NCBI GenBank assembly: GCA_034422835.1
Contig: DAOUJJ010000007.1
Location: forward strand, 248,001 to 312,000
DNA from: VXMO01 sp034422835
Lineage (GTDB): Bacteria > Chloroflexota > Dehalococcoidia > UBA6926
DNA: 64,000 bases
Direction of reading: 5' to 3'
Shown here: piece after piece, positions 1 through 8,045 of the stretch
How positions within the stretch are numbered: position 1 is the stretch's first letter
Layout: each line of letters begins with the position of its first letter
Position numbers and translations under genes: made by a program
The notes under the pieces: model-generated
Databases searched by the model: none
Told to the model about the DNA's origin: nothing
Seen by the model: only the letters and a program-made list of their open reading frames with translations

Positions 1-318
1 GACATGAGCGAGGACGGGGCCGGCGCGGAACTCGAACTCGCCGGTGCGCTGGTTGTAGAGATTGACGCCGATGACGTCGGTGGGCAGCAGATCAGGCGTG
101 AACTGCACGCGCTTGAATGATGCGCCGAGAGAGATTGCGACACTGCGGGCCAGCATTGTCTTGCCGACGCCGGGCACGTCCTCGATCAGGAAGTGGCCGC
201 CGCCCAGAACCGCGGTGAGGGCAAGCTCCGCCGCCGCGCGCTTGCCTACTATCACCCGTTCGACGTTCTCCAGTGTCTTGTCGACAACTTCGCGCGCGCG
301 GTCAACCGTCGCTACCAA
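1..318 (-). CDS. MoxR-family AAA+ ATPase, N-terminal part (cut by window edge)
   Basis: Reading leftward from TTG at 318, about 106 codons are open to the window edge. They encode a MoxR-type start: a helical lead-in (VDKTLENVERVIVGK), then FLIEDVPGVGKTMLARS with the Walker A lysine, then TPDLLPTDVIG and FRAGPVLAH. MoxR ATPases are chaperone-like AAA+ proteins that usually act with VWA-domain or DUF58 proteins encoded beside them. Any such partner would lie outside the window. The TTG start is chosen because a TAG lies two codons upstream in frame and a GGGGG stretch sits at ribosome-binding distance. Walker B and sensor motifs are beyond the edge, so activity cannot be judged. Confidence 0.85.
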   Translation of the reverse strand, partial: MVATVDRAREVVDKTLENVERVIVGKRAAAELALTAVLGGGHFLIEDVPGVGKTMLARSVAISLGASFKRVQFTPDLLPTDVIGVNLYNQRTGEFEFRAGPVLAHV

Positions 319-353
319 TGTCTACCCCCAGCCGGTTCCCTACCCTGCGACTG

Positions 354-363
354 ATACTAGTAT
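354..363. promoter_or_regulatory. Palindromic ATACTAGTAT in divergent intergenic region
   Basis: A perfect 10-bp palindrome between the divergent moxR-like and thiN genes. It contains TAGTAT on both strands, so it could serve as a -10 hexamer in either direction or as an operator. No clear -35 was found for either side. Confidence 0.3.
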
Positions 364-424
364 AGGGTGACGGGCATAAACGCCCAACGCCCGCACAATC
401 AAACGACAATACCACAGCAAGCCG

Positions 425-1156
425 ATGAGCACCCAAGATTCACCGTCGAACGAGCCGCTGACCGCCTGCATCGTAGCGGGAGGCGACATCACGCCCGGCG
501 ACCGCGTGATGGCCGTGCTGCGGGAGAGCGATATCGTCATCGCCGCCGACCGTGGGCTGGATACGTGCGTGGAACTGGGAATCACACCGACGCTGTGCAT
601 CGGTGATTTCGACTCCGCGTCAGAGGATGCTATTCGGACGGCACGTGAGCGCGGGTGGCCACTGCTGGAGTACCCGTCAGAGAAGGCTGCCACGGACGGC
701 GAATTGGCGCTGGATGAGGCGATCGCGAGGGGCGCGGAGAGAATCCGTGTGCTTGGGGCGCTGACCGGCATCGACCGTTTCGACCATGGCATCGCCAACT
801 TGCTCTTGCTGACAAGGGATGATCTGGGCGGCGTGGACATCCGCCTCATCGACGAGATGCGCGAGGCGTTCATGATTCAGAAAGGCGGGTCGGCAACCGT
901 TGCGGGGCAGCGCGGGGATTACGTGACACTGCTGCCCCTGACAGAGACGGGCGTAACGGTTACCACGTGGGGCCTCAAATATGATCTGCTCGGCATCACG
1001 CTCCAGTACGGCTCAACGCGCGGCGTCAGTAATGAGCTGGCGTGGCAGCAGGCGAATATCACCGTGGAAGAGGGGCGGGTGCTGGTGATGCAAGAGCGGG
1101 TGGGGTTACTCAATCCAGTCCAGCAGGCGTGCCTGATTCCAATCGATGGTGATTGA
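425..1156 (+). CDS. thiN: Thiamine pyrophosphokinase
   Basis: Transfers pyrophosphate from ATP to thiamine to make thiamine diphosphate in the cytosol. The 243-residue length is usual for the family. Diagnostic stretches are AADRGLDTCVELGITP, GDFDS near residue 60, YPSEKAATDGELAL and GALTGIDRFDHGIAN, which together hold the acidic metal and ATP site. The C-terminal half carries the thiamine-binding strands (WGLKYDLLG, GVSNE). ATG at 425 is the first sensible start, with only a weak ribosome-binding site. The gene converges on a thiamine-type ABC transporter operon and its last 51 nt overlap the transporter ATPase gene on the other strand. Uptake plus pyrophosphorylation make a salvage pathway; no thiamine biosynthesis genes are visible. 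Confidence 0.93.
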   Translation: MSTQDSPSNEPLTACIVAGGDITPGDRVMAVLRESDIVIAADRGLDTCVELGITPTLCIGDFDSASEDAIRTARERGWPLLEYPSEKAATDGELALDEAIARGAERIRVLGALTGIDRFDHGIANLLLLTRDDLGGVDIRLIDEMREAFMIQKGGSATVAGQRGDYVTLLPLTETGVTVTTWGLKYDLLGITLQYGSTRGVSNELAWQQANITVEEGRVLVMQERVGLLNPVQQACLIPIDGD

Positions 1157-2173
1157 GACGGTTGTGTTTTGGTGAGGGCGGTGGTTCGCGGTTGTAACGG
1201 GGACGCGGGCACGGAGTTGCTCGTCCTGGATGTTCAGGGTCACGTCGTAAGCGCCGCCCTGCAGGGTAACGTCTACGATGGTTGCCGCCGCGCCATCCTG
1301 ATCGACCTGGGCAAGCGTGACGGCCTCCGGCGGGATGAGTGCCGTGCAAAGGGGGCTGCCGGGGACGGCATCGGGCTGCCATGCGCCGAGCGCGCAGTGA
1401 GCTTCATTCGTGCCGTCGGCGCGGGTGGAGATCTCGCACCGAAAGAGGTTCTCGTGGCCGAGGAATCGGGCGACGAACGGCGTGGCGGGGTTGAGCCACA
1501 CGTCCTCCGGCGGACCGTGTTGGACGGCTCTGCCCTGCTCCAACACGAGGATATCGTCCGCGACGGCGAACGCTTCATCGTGGTCATGGGTGACATAGAT
1601 GAGGGTCACACCCTCATGGTCGCGGATACGACGAATCTCCTGCGCAAGCTCCTCCCGCAGACGGCGGTCGAGCGCGCCGAGCGGCTCATCGAGCATGAGG
1701 AGGCGGGGGCGGGGGGCCAGGGATCGGGCGAGCGCGACACGCTGCTGCTCACCGCCGGAAATGGCTTCGATGGAGCGGTCGGCAAGCGGCTCTATGCGCA
1801 TCAGTTCCAGCAGTTCATGGACGCGGCGTTCGATCGCCTCAGCCTCCCGCCGTTGGCTGCGGAGGCCGAAGGCGATGTTGTCGCGGACGTTGAGATGGGG
1901 AAACAGGGCGAGATCCTGGTGCATGAGTCCAAAGCCGCGGCGGTGGGGCGGCACGTCGTTCAGTGATTCGCCCTTTATGGCGACTTCTCCCACGTCAGGC
2001 GTCTCAAGCCCGGCGATGAGGCGGAGGAGCGTGCTCTTGCCACAGCCGCTCGGCCCCAGCACGGCTAGTGATTTCCCCTCGTCCAGGTCAAAGGAGACGT
2101 TGGACAGGGCCTGGGTGTGGCCGCCGTCGTAGCTCTTGGTGAGTCCGTTTATTTGCAGCAAGTGACGTTCCAT
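1106..2173 (-). CDS. thiQ: Thiamine-type ABC transporter, ATP-binding protein (ThiQ-like)
   Basis: ATPase subunit of an importer, 355 residues. Walker A is GPSGCGKST near residue 39, the Q-loop lies in GLMHQDLALFPHL, the signature is SGGEQQRVALARSLA, Walker B is RLLMLDEPLGALD, and the switch His is in YVTHDHDEAFA. The C-terminal ~120 residues look like a TOBE/MOP regulatory domain, common in this importer class. It is the last gene of the operon downstream of the TPP riboswitch, which supports thiamine as substrate; ferric iron and sulfate importers share the same fold. Its 3' end overlaps thiN by 51 nt in convergent orientation. The 120-nt gap to the permease gene is filled by two repeat elements. 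Confidence 0.88.
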   Translation of the reverse strand: MERHLLQINGLTKSYDGGHTQALSNVSFDLDEGKSLAVLGPSGCGKSTLLRLIAGLETPDVGEVAIKGESLNDVPPHRRGFGLMHQDLALFPHLNVRDNIAFGLRSQRREAEAIERRVHELLELMRIEPLADRSIEAISGGEQQRVALARSLAPRPRLLMLDEPLGALDRRLREELAQEIRRIRDHEGVTLIYVTHDHDEAFAVADDILVLEQGRAVQHGPPEDVWLNPATPFVARFLGHENLFRCEISTRADGTNEAHCALGAWQPDAVPGSPLCTALIPPEAVTLAQVDQDGAAATIVDVTLQGGAYDVTLNIQDEQLRARVPVTTANHRPHQNTTVSITIDWNQARLLDWIE

Positions 2174-2185
2174 GCGTTATGAGTT

Positions 2186-2215
2186 TTTGGATTCTTCGCT
2201 GCGCTCAGAATGACA
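2186..2215 (+). repeat. Short dispersed repeat, family B
   Basis: Copy with core GCTGCGCTCAGAATGAC in the gap between the permease and ATPase genes of the thiamine transporter. Family A follows 35 nt later. The transporter genes run on the opposite strand. Confidence 0.8.
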
Positions 2216-2250
2216 TGAAGGCGGGAACGACGTGGATTCTGCCGCTCATG

Positions 2251-2276
2251 TCCTTCGACAAGCTCAGGATGAGCGG
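2251..2276 (+). repeat. Short dispersed repeat, family A
   Basis: Copy of the CTTCGACAAGCTCAGG-type imperfect palindrome, slightly diverged (GGATGAGCGG end). It lies in the same intergenic gap as the family B copy. Confidence 0.75.
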
Positions 2277-2293
2277 ACGGGTGGTAGAGCACT

Positions 2294-3967
2294 TTAAAAT
2301 TCTCCCCAGCCGCGGTAGCGGGCGCGCTCGATGAGGAAGAATCCAGCGCCGGCCACCACCATCAGCACCGTGCTCATGGCGAGGGCGCTTGCCAGGTTGA
2401 TTGCGCCCGGGCGGGTCAGGTAATTGAGGATGGCGACGGGCATGGTCGTGTACCCGGGACGATTCAGGAGGAGAGTCGCGCCAAACTCACCGAGGGAGAC
2501 CGCGAATGCAAAGACGCTGCCGACGAGGATGGCGCGGGACAGGATGGGAAGATCGACACGCATCGCGGCAGCGATCGGCCCCGCGCCCAACACGTGGGCG
2601 GCCTCCCGCAGGTGCGGGCGGATGGCTCGCATGGTGGAGAGGACGACGCGGATAACAAACGGGTACGCGATCAGGGTGTGGGCGAGGATGATGGGCACGA
2701 CGGTGGTGCGAACGTCGAACGCGCCGATCCTCAGACTGAGCAGGTAGCCGAGTCCGAGCGTGACGGCGGAGACCCCGAGCGGAAGCATGTAGAGGGCGTC
2801 AAGCGGATTGCGCCACCACGCCCTCGGGTTCCGCAGGCCATAGGCGGCAAGGACGCCAAGCGGCACGGCAAGGATCACGGTCACGGCGGCGAATGCAAGC
2901 GAGTTGCGAATGGCCGCTACGGGGGAGATGTAGAAGTATTCGTTGCTGTCGTTGGACATGATGGCCGTGTAGCCGTCGATCCCGGGTCCGCCCTGTGTGA
3001 TGAATGAGCCGACGAGCAGGGCGAGCGGCGGGGACAGCACGAGGAGCACGGAGGCGAGCGCGCCAAGCCGCATGATGGAGTCCGCCGGAGAGCGGCCCGT
3101 GGACACCGTCGCGCCCTGAGCGCGGAGGCGGATGCGGGTCACAGCCGCCGACTGGAGCTTGACGTATGCCCAGAGCATGCCGAACGTCGCGATGAGCTGT
3201 GTGAGGGCAAGCGCGGCGGCGATATGCGGCCTGAACAACTTTGTCATGAGGGTGTAGATTTCGACTTCCAGCGTTGCATGCTGCGGCGCGCCGAGTATGA
3301 GGATGATCCCGAAGCTTGTAAAGGTGAACAGGAAAATCAGCGCTGCTGCAGCAGCGACGGCAGGCAGCAGAAGCGGCAGTGTCACGTTGAAGAAAACACG
3401 ACGGGGCGATGCACCCAGCATGGCGGCGGCCTCCTGCACAGCGGGATCCATATTCGCCCAGAAGGTCGAGATAAGCCGCACGACGATGGCGTACTCGTAG
3501 ACGACGTGGGCGATGAGGATGATGGTAAATGTGTTGAGGAGTTTGATGGGCCCTTCATCCAGTCCAAAGATGCCTTTCAAGGCGTCGTTGACCAGTCCCG
3601 ACGGCCCGAGGAGGGAGAGCAGCCCGAGCGCCATGACGATTGGCGGAAGGATGAACGGGATCGTTATCGCGGCAAGGAGCGCGCTCCGGCCCCGGAACCG
3701 GTGGCGGGCGAAGATATAGGCGGACGGGAGACCGAATGCGAGCGCGAGGATGGTGGAGAGGGCCGCCTGCCACACGGTGAAGATGAATCGTCCCCTGAGA
3801 TAGGGATCACTCGCAGCATCGATGAACGGTGACAGCAAGCCCTGTCCGTCCCATCCGAGGCCGACGCGCATAACGCTGACAAGCGGCCAGGCAAAGGCGA
3901 TCAGCAGGAAAGTCAGCGGCAGGGAAATCCGCGCGATGCGCCACACATTCATCGGGCGCTGCCCCAA
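2294..3967 (-). CDS. thiP: Thiamine-type ABC transporter, fused permease (ThiP-like)
   Basis: Integral membrane permease, 557 residues, made of two homologous BPD_transp_1 domains fused in one chain, as in ThiP and the iron permease FbpB. Each half has about six hydrophobic segments and an EAA-type loop that docks the ATPase: EAAAMLGASPRRVFFNVTLP near residue 180 and EAAHVLGAGPIAAAMRVDLP near residue 450. It starts 6 nt downstream of the substrate-binding-protein stop, so the two are almost certainly co-transcribed. The substrate assignment rests on the riboswitch, because sequence alone does not separate thiamine from iron permeases. Confidence 0.88.
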   Translation of the reverse strand: MGQRPMNVWRIARISLPLTFLLIAFAWPLVSVMRVGLGWDGQGLLSPFIDAASDPYLRGRFIFTVWQAALSTILALAFGLPSAYIFARHRFRGRSALLAAITIPFILPPIVMALGLLSLLGPSGLVNDALKGIFGLDEGPIKLLNTFTIILIAHVVYEYAIVVRLISTFWANMDPAVQEAAAMLGASPRRVFFNVTLPLLLPAVAAAAALIFLFTFTSFGIILILGAPQHATLEVEIYTLMTKLFRPHIAAALALTQLIATFGMLWAYVKLQSAAVTRIRLRAQGATVSTGRSPADSIMRLGALASVLLVLSPPLALLVGSFITQGGPGIDGYTAIMSNDSNEYFYISPVAAIRNSLAFAAVTVILAVPLGVLAAYGLRNPRAWWRNPLDALYMLPLGVSAVTLGLGYLLSLRIGAFDVRTTVVPIILAHTLIAYPFVIRVVLSTMRAIRPHLREAAHVLGAGPIAAAMRVDLPILSRAILVGSVFAFAVSLGEFGATLLLNRPGYTTMPVAILNYLTRPGAINLASALAMSTVLMVVAGAGFFLIERARYRGWGEF

Positions 3968-3973
3968 CGCAAC

Positions 3974-5089
3974 TTAACTACGCATGAGCGCTGTCCATTC
4001 ATCGATCCAGCGTTCGCGGTTTTCCGCAATCGTCCTGGGGCTTAGCTCCGCCGGGTTATCCGGGACAGGGGCAAATTCGAATACGTCCGGCAGATCGGCC
4101 CGTTCGTTCGCGGGATAGACCCACATGAGGGTTGGAAAGCTCTCCTGGAACCGGCGGTCCATCACAAAGTCCACGAATTGCTGCGCGAGCTCCTCGTTGC
4201 GGACGCCGTTCAGGATGCCGATGCCCTCGATCTGGAGAAAGGCGGAATCGTCGCCCAACACGTTGGCGGTCGGCGGTTCCGTCAGCGCGCCCTCGGAGTA
4301 GAAGACCTCTGCTGCGGGGCTGGTGGTGTAACTGACGACGATGGGCCGATCACCTTCATAGAGCGAGAATGCCGTGTAATAGGCGTCTGTCCATCCGTCA
4401 GTCACGAGGACTTCGTTTTCATGCAGGTCTGTCCAGTAGTCCTGCCACGTGTAGTCTCCGTCCTCACCGAATGCAGCGACAGTTGCCAGCAGGAACGCAA
4501 GGCCGGGCGATGAGGTGGCGGGGTTCTGGACAACCGTGAGCCCCTTATACGCCGGCTCCGTGAGTGATCGCAGGTCGGACGGAGGAGCAATGCCTTGTTC
4601 GTCAAACCACGCGACATCGTAGTTCAATGCGACGAAGCCGTAGTCGACGGGCATGACGTGGTTGGAGGAGTCGAGTTGATACTCACTCGGAACCCTGTCG
4701 AGCATCGGCGACTCATATTCGATGAAAATCTCCTCGTCCAGGGCTCTGCCAAGGAATGTGTTGTCGATGCCGTACAGGAGGTCGGCAATGGGCGCGTCCT
4801 TGGCCAGGATGGCCTTGGTGAGGGCTTCACCGGCATCGCCGGACTTGAGGATCGTCACGGTGGCGTCATGCTCCTCCTCAAACTCAGCAATGACATCCTC
4901 ACCGATATTGAAACTGTCATGGGACATGATGATGAGGTCGCGGGGAGGGGGTTCAGTGCTGATGCTGACACTGATGTTGTCACAAGCCGCGCCAAGCGCT
5001 GCCAAGACCATGACGAACACAATCGCCGCCGCGCGGAGCAGCCACCCTCCACGCCCACGCCGTGAAAACCCTGCCATCGCACGATCCAT
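3974..5089 (-). CDS. thiB: Thiamine-type ABC transporter, substrate-binding lipoprotein (ThiB-like)
   Basis: Extracytoplasmic binding protein, 371 residues. The N-terminus has arginines, a hydrophobic stretch and a lipobox (LGAAC, Cys near residue 36), so it is a membrane-anchored lipoprotein. The mature part matches the ThiB/Fbp class: LIIMSHDSFNIGEDVIAEFE, KSGDAGEALTKAILAKDAPIADLLYGIDN, and later VVSYTTSPAAEVFYSE. A GGAGGG ribosome-binding site lies 7 nt before ATG 5089. It is the first gene of the operon and directly follows the TPP riboswitch and its terminator, the strongest evidence that the ligand is thiamine or a close derivative. Confidence 0.9.
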   Translation of the reverse strand: MDRAMAGFSRRGRGGWLLRAAAIVFVMVLAALGAACDNISVSISTEPPPRDLIIMSHDSFNIGEDVIAEFEEEHDATVTILKSGDAGEALTKAILAKDAPIADLLYGIDNTFLGRALDEEIFIEYESPMLDRVPSEYQLDSSNHVMPVDYGFVALNYDVAWFDEQGIAPPSDLRSLTEPAYKGLTVVQNPATSSPGLAFLLATVAAFGEDGDYTWQDYWTDLHENEVLVTDGWTDAYYTAFSLYEGDRPIVVSYTTSPAAEVFYSEGALTEPPTANVLGDDSAFLQIEGIGILNGVRNEELAQQFVDFVMDRRFQESFPTLMWVYPANERADLPDVFEFAPVPDNPAELSPRTIAENRERWIDEWTALMRS

Positions 5090-5112
5090 GACTATCCCTC
5101 CAAGACCCTCAT

Positions 5113-5145
5113 CAAAAAAACAAAGCCGCTGAACATGTCAGCGGC
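5113..5145 (-). terminator. Intrinsic terminator (riboswitch expression platform)
   Basis: On the minus strand GCCGCTGA, a 5-nt loop and TCAGCGGC form a perfect 8-bp stem (5125-5145), followed by TTTG and seven more T. It lies between the TPP aptamer and thiB, the arrangement of a riboswitch that switches off by premature termination. Confidence 0.88.
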
Positions 5146-5158
5146 GCTCTTGGAATTG

Positions 5159-5178
5159 GGAGACGCAATTGCATCTCC
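5159..5178 (-). promoter_or_regulatory. Hairpin between aptamer and terminator
   Basis: GGAGATGC-AATT-GCGTCTCC forms an 8-bp stem (one G-T pair) with an AATT loop. It may be part of the switching region, but no clean pairing with the terminator stem was seen, so its role is open. Confidence 0.5.
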
Positions 5179-5179
5179 A

Positions 5180-5282
5180 CAGCCTCTTCCCTCCGCTGGC
5201 ATTACCCAGCTCAGGTTCCGACGGTCGCCCCGATTCCATTGTCGGGGCCTCTCAGCCGGGCATACCCAGCTCCCGCAAGACC
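5180..5282 (-). promoter_or_regulatory. TPP riboswitch (THI element)
   Basis: On the minus strand the conserved aptamer parts appear in order: GGGAGCTGGGTATGCCCGG, CTGAGAGG, a variable P3 stem made of CCCCGA and TCGGGG, then GACCGTCGGAACCTGA, CTGGGTAATGCCAGCG and GAGGGAAG. CTGAGA and the GGAACCTGA..GGGTAATGCCAGCG half are hallmarks of the thiamine diphosphate aptamer. Binding should shut down thiBPQ through the downstream terminator. Confidence 0.95.
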
Positions 5283-5420
5283 CTATTCAGTTGTTACTGG
5301 CGCGCAGTATACCTGCCGGCGGCGGATGCTGTCCATTATCGACCCCAACGTCTCGCCAAATCGTTAGAATAATCGGTAATGGACGGAGCACACGCGACCA
5401 TGCTGCACGCGGTCTAAGAC

Positions 5421-6362
5421 ATGTTCAAAGGAGCCCGACCAACTGATATTGCCGGCCTTCTCGGGCTGGCATCCCGCCCCACAATCGACCACGCTTTCCC
5501 GTACACGCAATTGGGGAAAGACAGGGGGGTTGAGCGGTCAATCGCGCGGATCGTGGGAACAGCATCCCTGCCGAGAAAGGGCGAGACACTTGGCCTTCTC
5601 CTAAAGGATGGCAAAAGGCCGGGCGGACTGGCCGTCGTCCGGGGCGCGGAGGGCGGTTCTTCCTGGGAGATCGAGCACCTGCTGGCGCCGCCGGACGCAG
5701 AAGGGCTGTGCGCCGACCTGCTGCCGCAACTCGACAGGATGCTACGTCCAAAGAGAGGCACGACTATCTTTCTGCGAGTCTCAGTGGACAGCCCAATCCT
5801 GGAGTCGATGGGCAGCGCCGGTTTCCGGGGTTACGCGGAGGAAGAGCTTTACGTGCGGCCCGCCGGGGATCGAGCAGCACGTGAGATTCCGAAGAACGTC
5901 AGCATCAGGGTCCTTACGGAACCCGCAGATTTCCGGTTGTTCCGTCTCCACACGGCGTGGGCGCCCGTTGAGATGCGCGCGGCTGACGGGATGACGGTGC
6001 GCGAGTGGCAGGAGTCACTGGCGACACGGTGGATCGACGTGCGAAATACGACGGATATTGTGGCGTCCGTACGAGGCGGGCAGATTGGGTGGGTGAGGTT
6101 CGGACAGGTAGGCTCCAACGGGGTGGTGGCCCGATGCGTTGGGGCGTCCGAGCAACCGGAGGCCATTGAGGCGCTGATTGAATCGGTCATCCAGTCATCG
6201 GGTCGTTCACGAACCATCATGTTCCTGACGCCCACCCACGATGCGGCCACAGCCCGGGCTTTGACGTCACGCGGATTCCGCTCGCAGGCGACGTATAAGA
6301 GCTTTGCCTGCCAAATGGGTCAACGGGTTCTTGAGGGCGCTTTTGCGCCCGTAGGTCTTTAG
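5421..6362 (+). CDS. Putative acetyltransferase-like (GNAT) protein
   Basis: A 313-residue protein that I do not recognise at family level. Two parts can be seen. Residues ~1-145 hold GLAVVRGAEGGSSWEIEHLL, a long acidic/hydrophobic helix and ILESMGSAGFRGYAEEELYV. Residues ~155-313 repeat the pattern (GGQIGWVRFGQ, then a helix, then ALTSRGFRSQATYKSFACQMG). The closing 'G-F..' strand after a helix is typical of the GNAT acetyl-CoA fold, so a tandem GNAT arrangement is plausible but unproven. It is divergent from the riboswitch-controlled operon. The 140 nt before it, up to the aptamer, show nothing clear beyond an A/T-rich TAGAATAAT. Confidence 0.6.
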   Translation: MFKGARPTDIAGLLGLASRPTIDHAFPYTQLGKDRGVERSIARIVGTASLPRKGETLGLLLKDGKRPGGLAVVRGAEGGSSWEIEHLLAPPDAEGLCADLLPQLDRMLRPKRGTTIFLRVSVDSPILESMGSAGFRGYAEEELYVRPAGDRAAREIPKNVSIRVLTEPADFRLFRLHTAWAPVEMRAADGMTVREWQESLATRWIDVRNTTDIVASVRGGQIGWVRFGQVGSNGVVARCVGASEQPEAIEALIESVIQSSGRSRTIMFLTPTHDAATARALTSRGFRSQATYKSFACQMGQRVLEGAFAPVGL

Positions 6363-6436
6363 CGGAAATAGCACAATTCCCGGCGTGCGTGCGGTAAGCT
6401 CAAGGTAGTATCTTCGTGGGCGAAAGGGGTACACAT

Positions 6437-8038
6437 TTGGAGCAGCAGGTCTATGTTGCCAGCGAGTCGGAAACCGACGATATGGAGGCGCTGTACTCCG
6501 CCCTTCCGCCGCGCATCTCCATCCCCCTTCGCGACCACGGCAACGCGGATCAACTCCTTGAGATTGTGCTGGACCTTGGCCGCAAACCAGAGGCCCGCTT
6601 CCTCGATGCCGAGATCGAGTTGAGCGACGCGGAGATAACGTCAGAAGACCTCGACTACATTGTCGAGCGCATCGGCGAGTTCAACGACGACAACCGCGCG
6701 GGGATTGAGCGAACGCTGCATCGCATCTCAGCGATCAAGAACCGGCAGGGGCGCGTCGTGGGGATCACCTGCCGCGTGGGGCGGGCGATATTCGGGACGA
6801 TAAAGATCATCGAGGACCTCATCACGGACGGCGGAAATATCCTGCTGCTTGGGCGTCCGGGCATCGGCAAGACGACGATGCTCCGCGAGGTGGCGCGCGT
6901 TCTGGCGGATGATGCGCTGCGGCGTGTAATCATCGTTGACACGTCCAATGAGATTGCCGGGGACGGCGATATTCCGCACCCGTCGCTGGGCCATGCGCGA
7001 CGGATGCAGGTGCCGCAGCCGCATCAGCAGCACCGCGTGATGATCGAGGCTGTGGAGAACCACATGCCGGAGGTCATCATCATCGATGAGATCGGGACGG
7101 AGGCGGAGGCTGCCGCGGCGCGCACGATAGCGGAACGGGGCGTGCAGCTCATCGGGACGGCTCATGGCAACCGGCTGGACAACCTCGTTCAGAACCCAAC
7201 GCTTGCGGACCTGGTGGGCGGGATACAGGCCGTGACGCTCGGGGATGAGGAGGCGCGGCGGCGGCGGACGCGAAAGACGGTGCTGGAACGGAAAGCGCCG
7301 CCGACGTTCAACGTGGTTGTGGAGATTCGCAGCCGCACGGAGGTTGCTGTTCATGCCGACGTGGCGCGGACGGTGGACATGATGCTGCGCGGCGCGCCGC
7401 CACGGCCGCAGTCCAGAAAGATCAGCGACGAGGGGGCGGTCGAGGAAACCGAAGGCGACCAGGAGTCGTTTGGGATAATCGGCGCAGGCCGCCCGGCCTA
7501 CCAAATGGACGAGGAACGGGAGTTAGATGAGACGCGCGAGGCGGACTATCGGCGAACATCTGCCGATGTCTTTGCGCATGGCATCGGTCGGGGAAAGCTC
7601 GAGGAGACGCTGTACACCCTCAGCCTGCCGTTCCGCGTGGTTGATTCGATCAGTTCCGCCGACGTGATGCTGACGACGAAGCAGTTGTACCGGCGGCGCA
7701 CACCAGCGGTGAGGACGGCGGAGGAGAACCACGTTCCCGTCTACGTGCTGAGGAAGAATACGCCGGTACAACTTGAGCAGGCGTTGCAGGCCATCGCGCA
7801 TTCACGCGGCATGGCGGAGGACATTGAGTCGATATTGGAAGACACGGAGGAATCGCTGGAGCGGGTTCTGGCCGGGGACGTGGATGAAATCGAATTGAGG
7901 CCGCAGAACGCCTATATCCGAAGGCTTCAACACCAGATGGCGCAGGAGGCGAGCCTGCAATCGCATTCAAACGGTCGTGAGCCGAACCGGCGCGTTCAGG
8001 TCTATCGGGCGCGAGAAGCCGTCGGGGCCGGGCGCTAG
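6437..8038 (+). CDS. SpoIIIAA/Ycf45-like AAA ATPase with C-terminal R3H domain
   Basis: Cytosolic P-loop ATPase of about 533 residues. An N-terminal region (DAEITSEDLDYIVERIGEF) is followed by the ATPase: LGRPGIGKTTMLREVARVLA (Walker A), VDTSNEIAGDGDIPHP, EVIIIDEIGTEAEA (Walker B) and IGTAHGNRLDNLVQNP. This is the order in the sporulation protein SpoIIIAA and chloroplast Ycf45. After a variable linker there is a second small domain and an R3H-type motif (NAYIRRLQHQMA), suggesting single-stranded nucleic-acid binding. TTG 6437 is preferred over GTG 6416 because AAAGGGG lies 7 nt before it. tmk follows directly. Sporulation itself is not implied; function in this family is unclear. Confidence 0.82.
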   Translation: MEQQVYVASESETDDMEALYSALPPRISIPLRDHGNADQLLEIVLDLGRKPEARFLDAEIELSDAEITSEDLDYIVERIGEFNDDNRAGIERTLHRISAIKNRQGRVVGITCRVGRAIFGTIKIIEDLITDGGNILLLGRPGIGKTTMLREVARVLADDALRRVIIVDTSNEIAGDGDIPHPSLGHARRMQVPQPHQQHRVMIEAVENHMPEVIIIDEIGTEAEAAAARTIAERGVQLIGTAHGNRLDNLVQNPTLADLVGGIQAVTLGDEEARRRRTRKTVLERKAPPTFNVVVEIRSRTEVAVHADVARTVDMMLRGAPPRPQSRKISDEGAVEETEGDQESFGIIGAGRPAYQMDEERELDETREADYRRTSADVFAHGIGRGKLEETLYTLSLPFRVVDSISSADVMLTTKQLYRRRTPAVRTAEENHVPVYVLRKNTPVQLEQALQAIAHSRGMAEDIESILEDTEESLERVLAGDVDEIELRPQNAYIRRLQHQMAQEASLQSHSNGREPNRRVQVYRAREAVGAGR

Positions 8039-8045
8039 CGCAGCC

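Noticed and set aside
1169..1966. Long open frame of 265 codons on the + strand antisense to thiQ
   Set aside because: It lies wholly opposite a convincing ABC ATPase and its translation has no recognisable pattern. GC-rich DNA gives such shadows.
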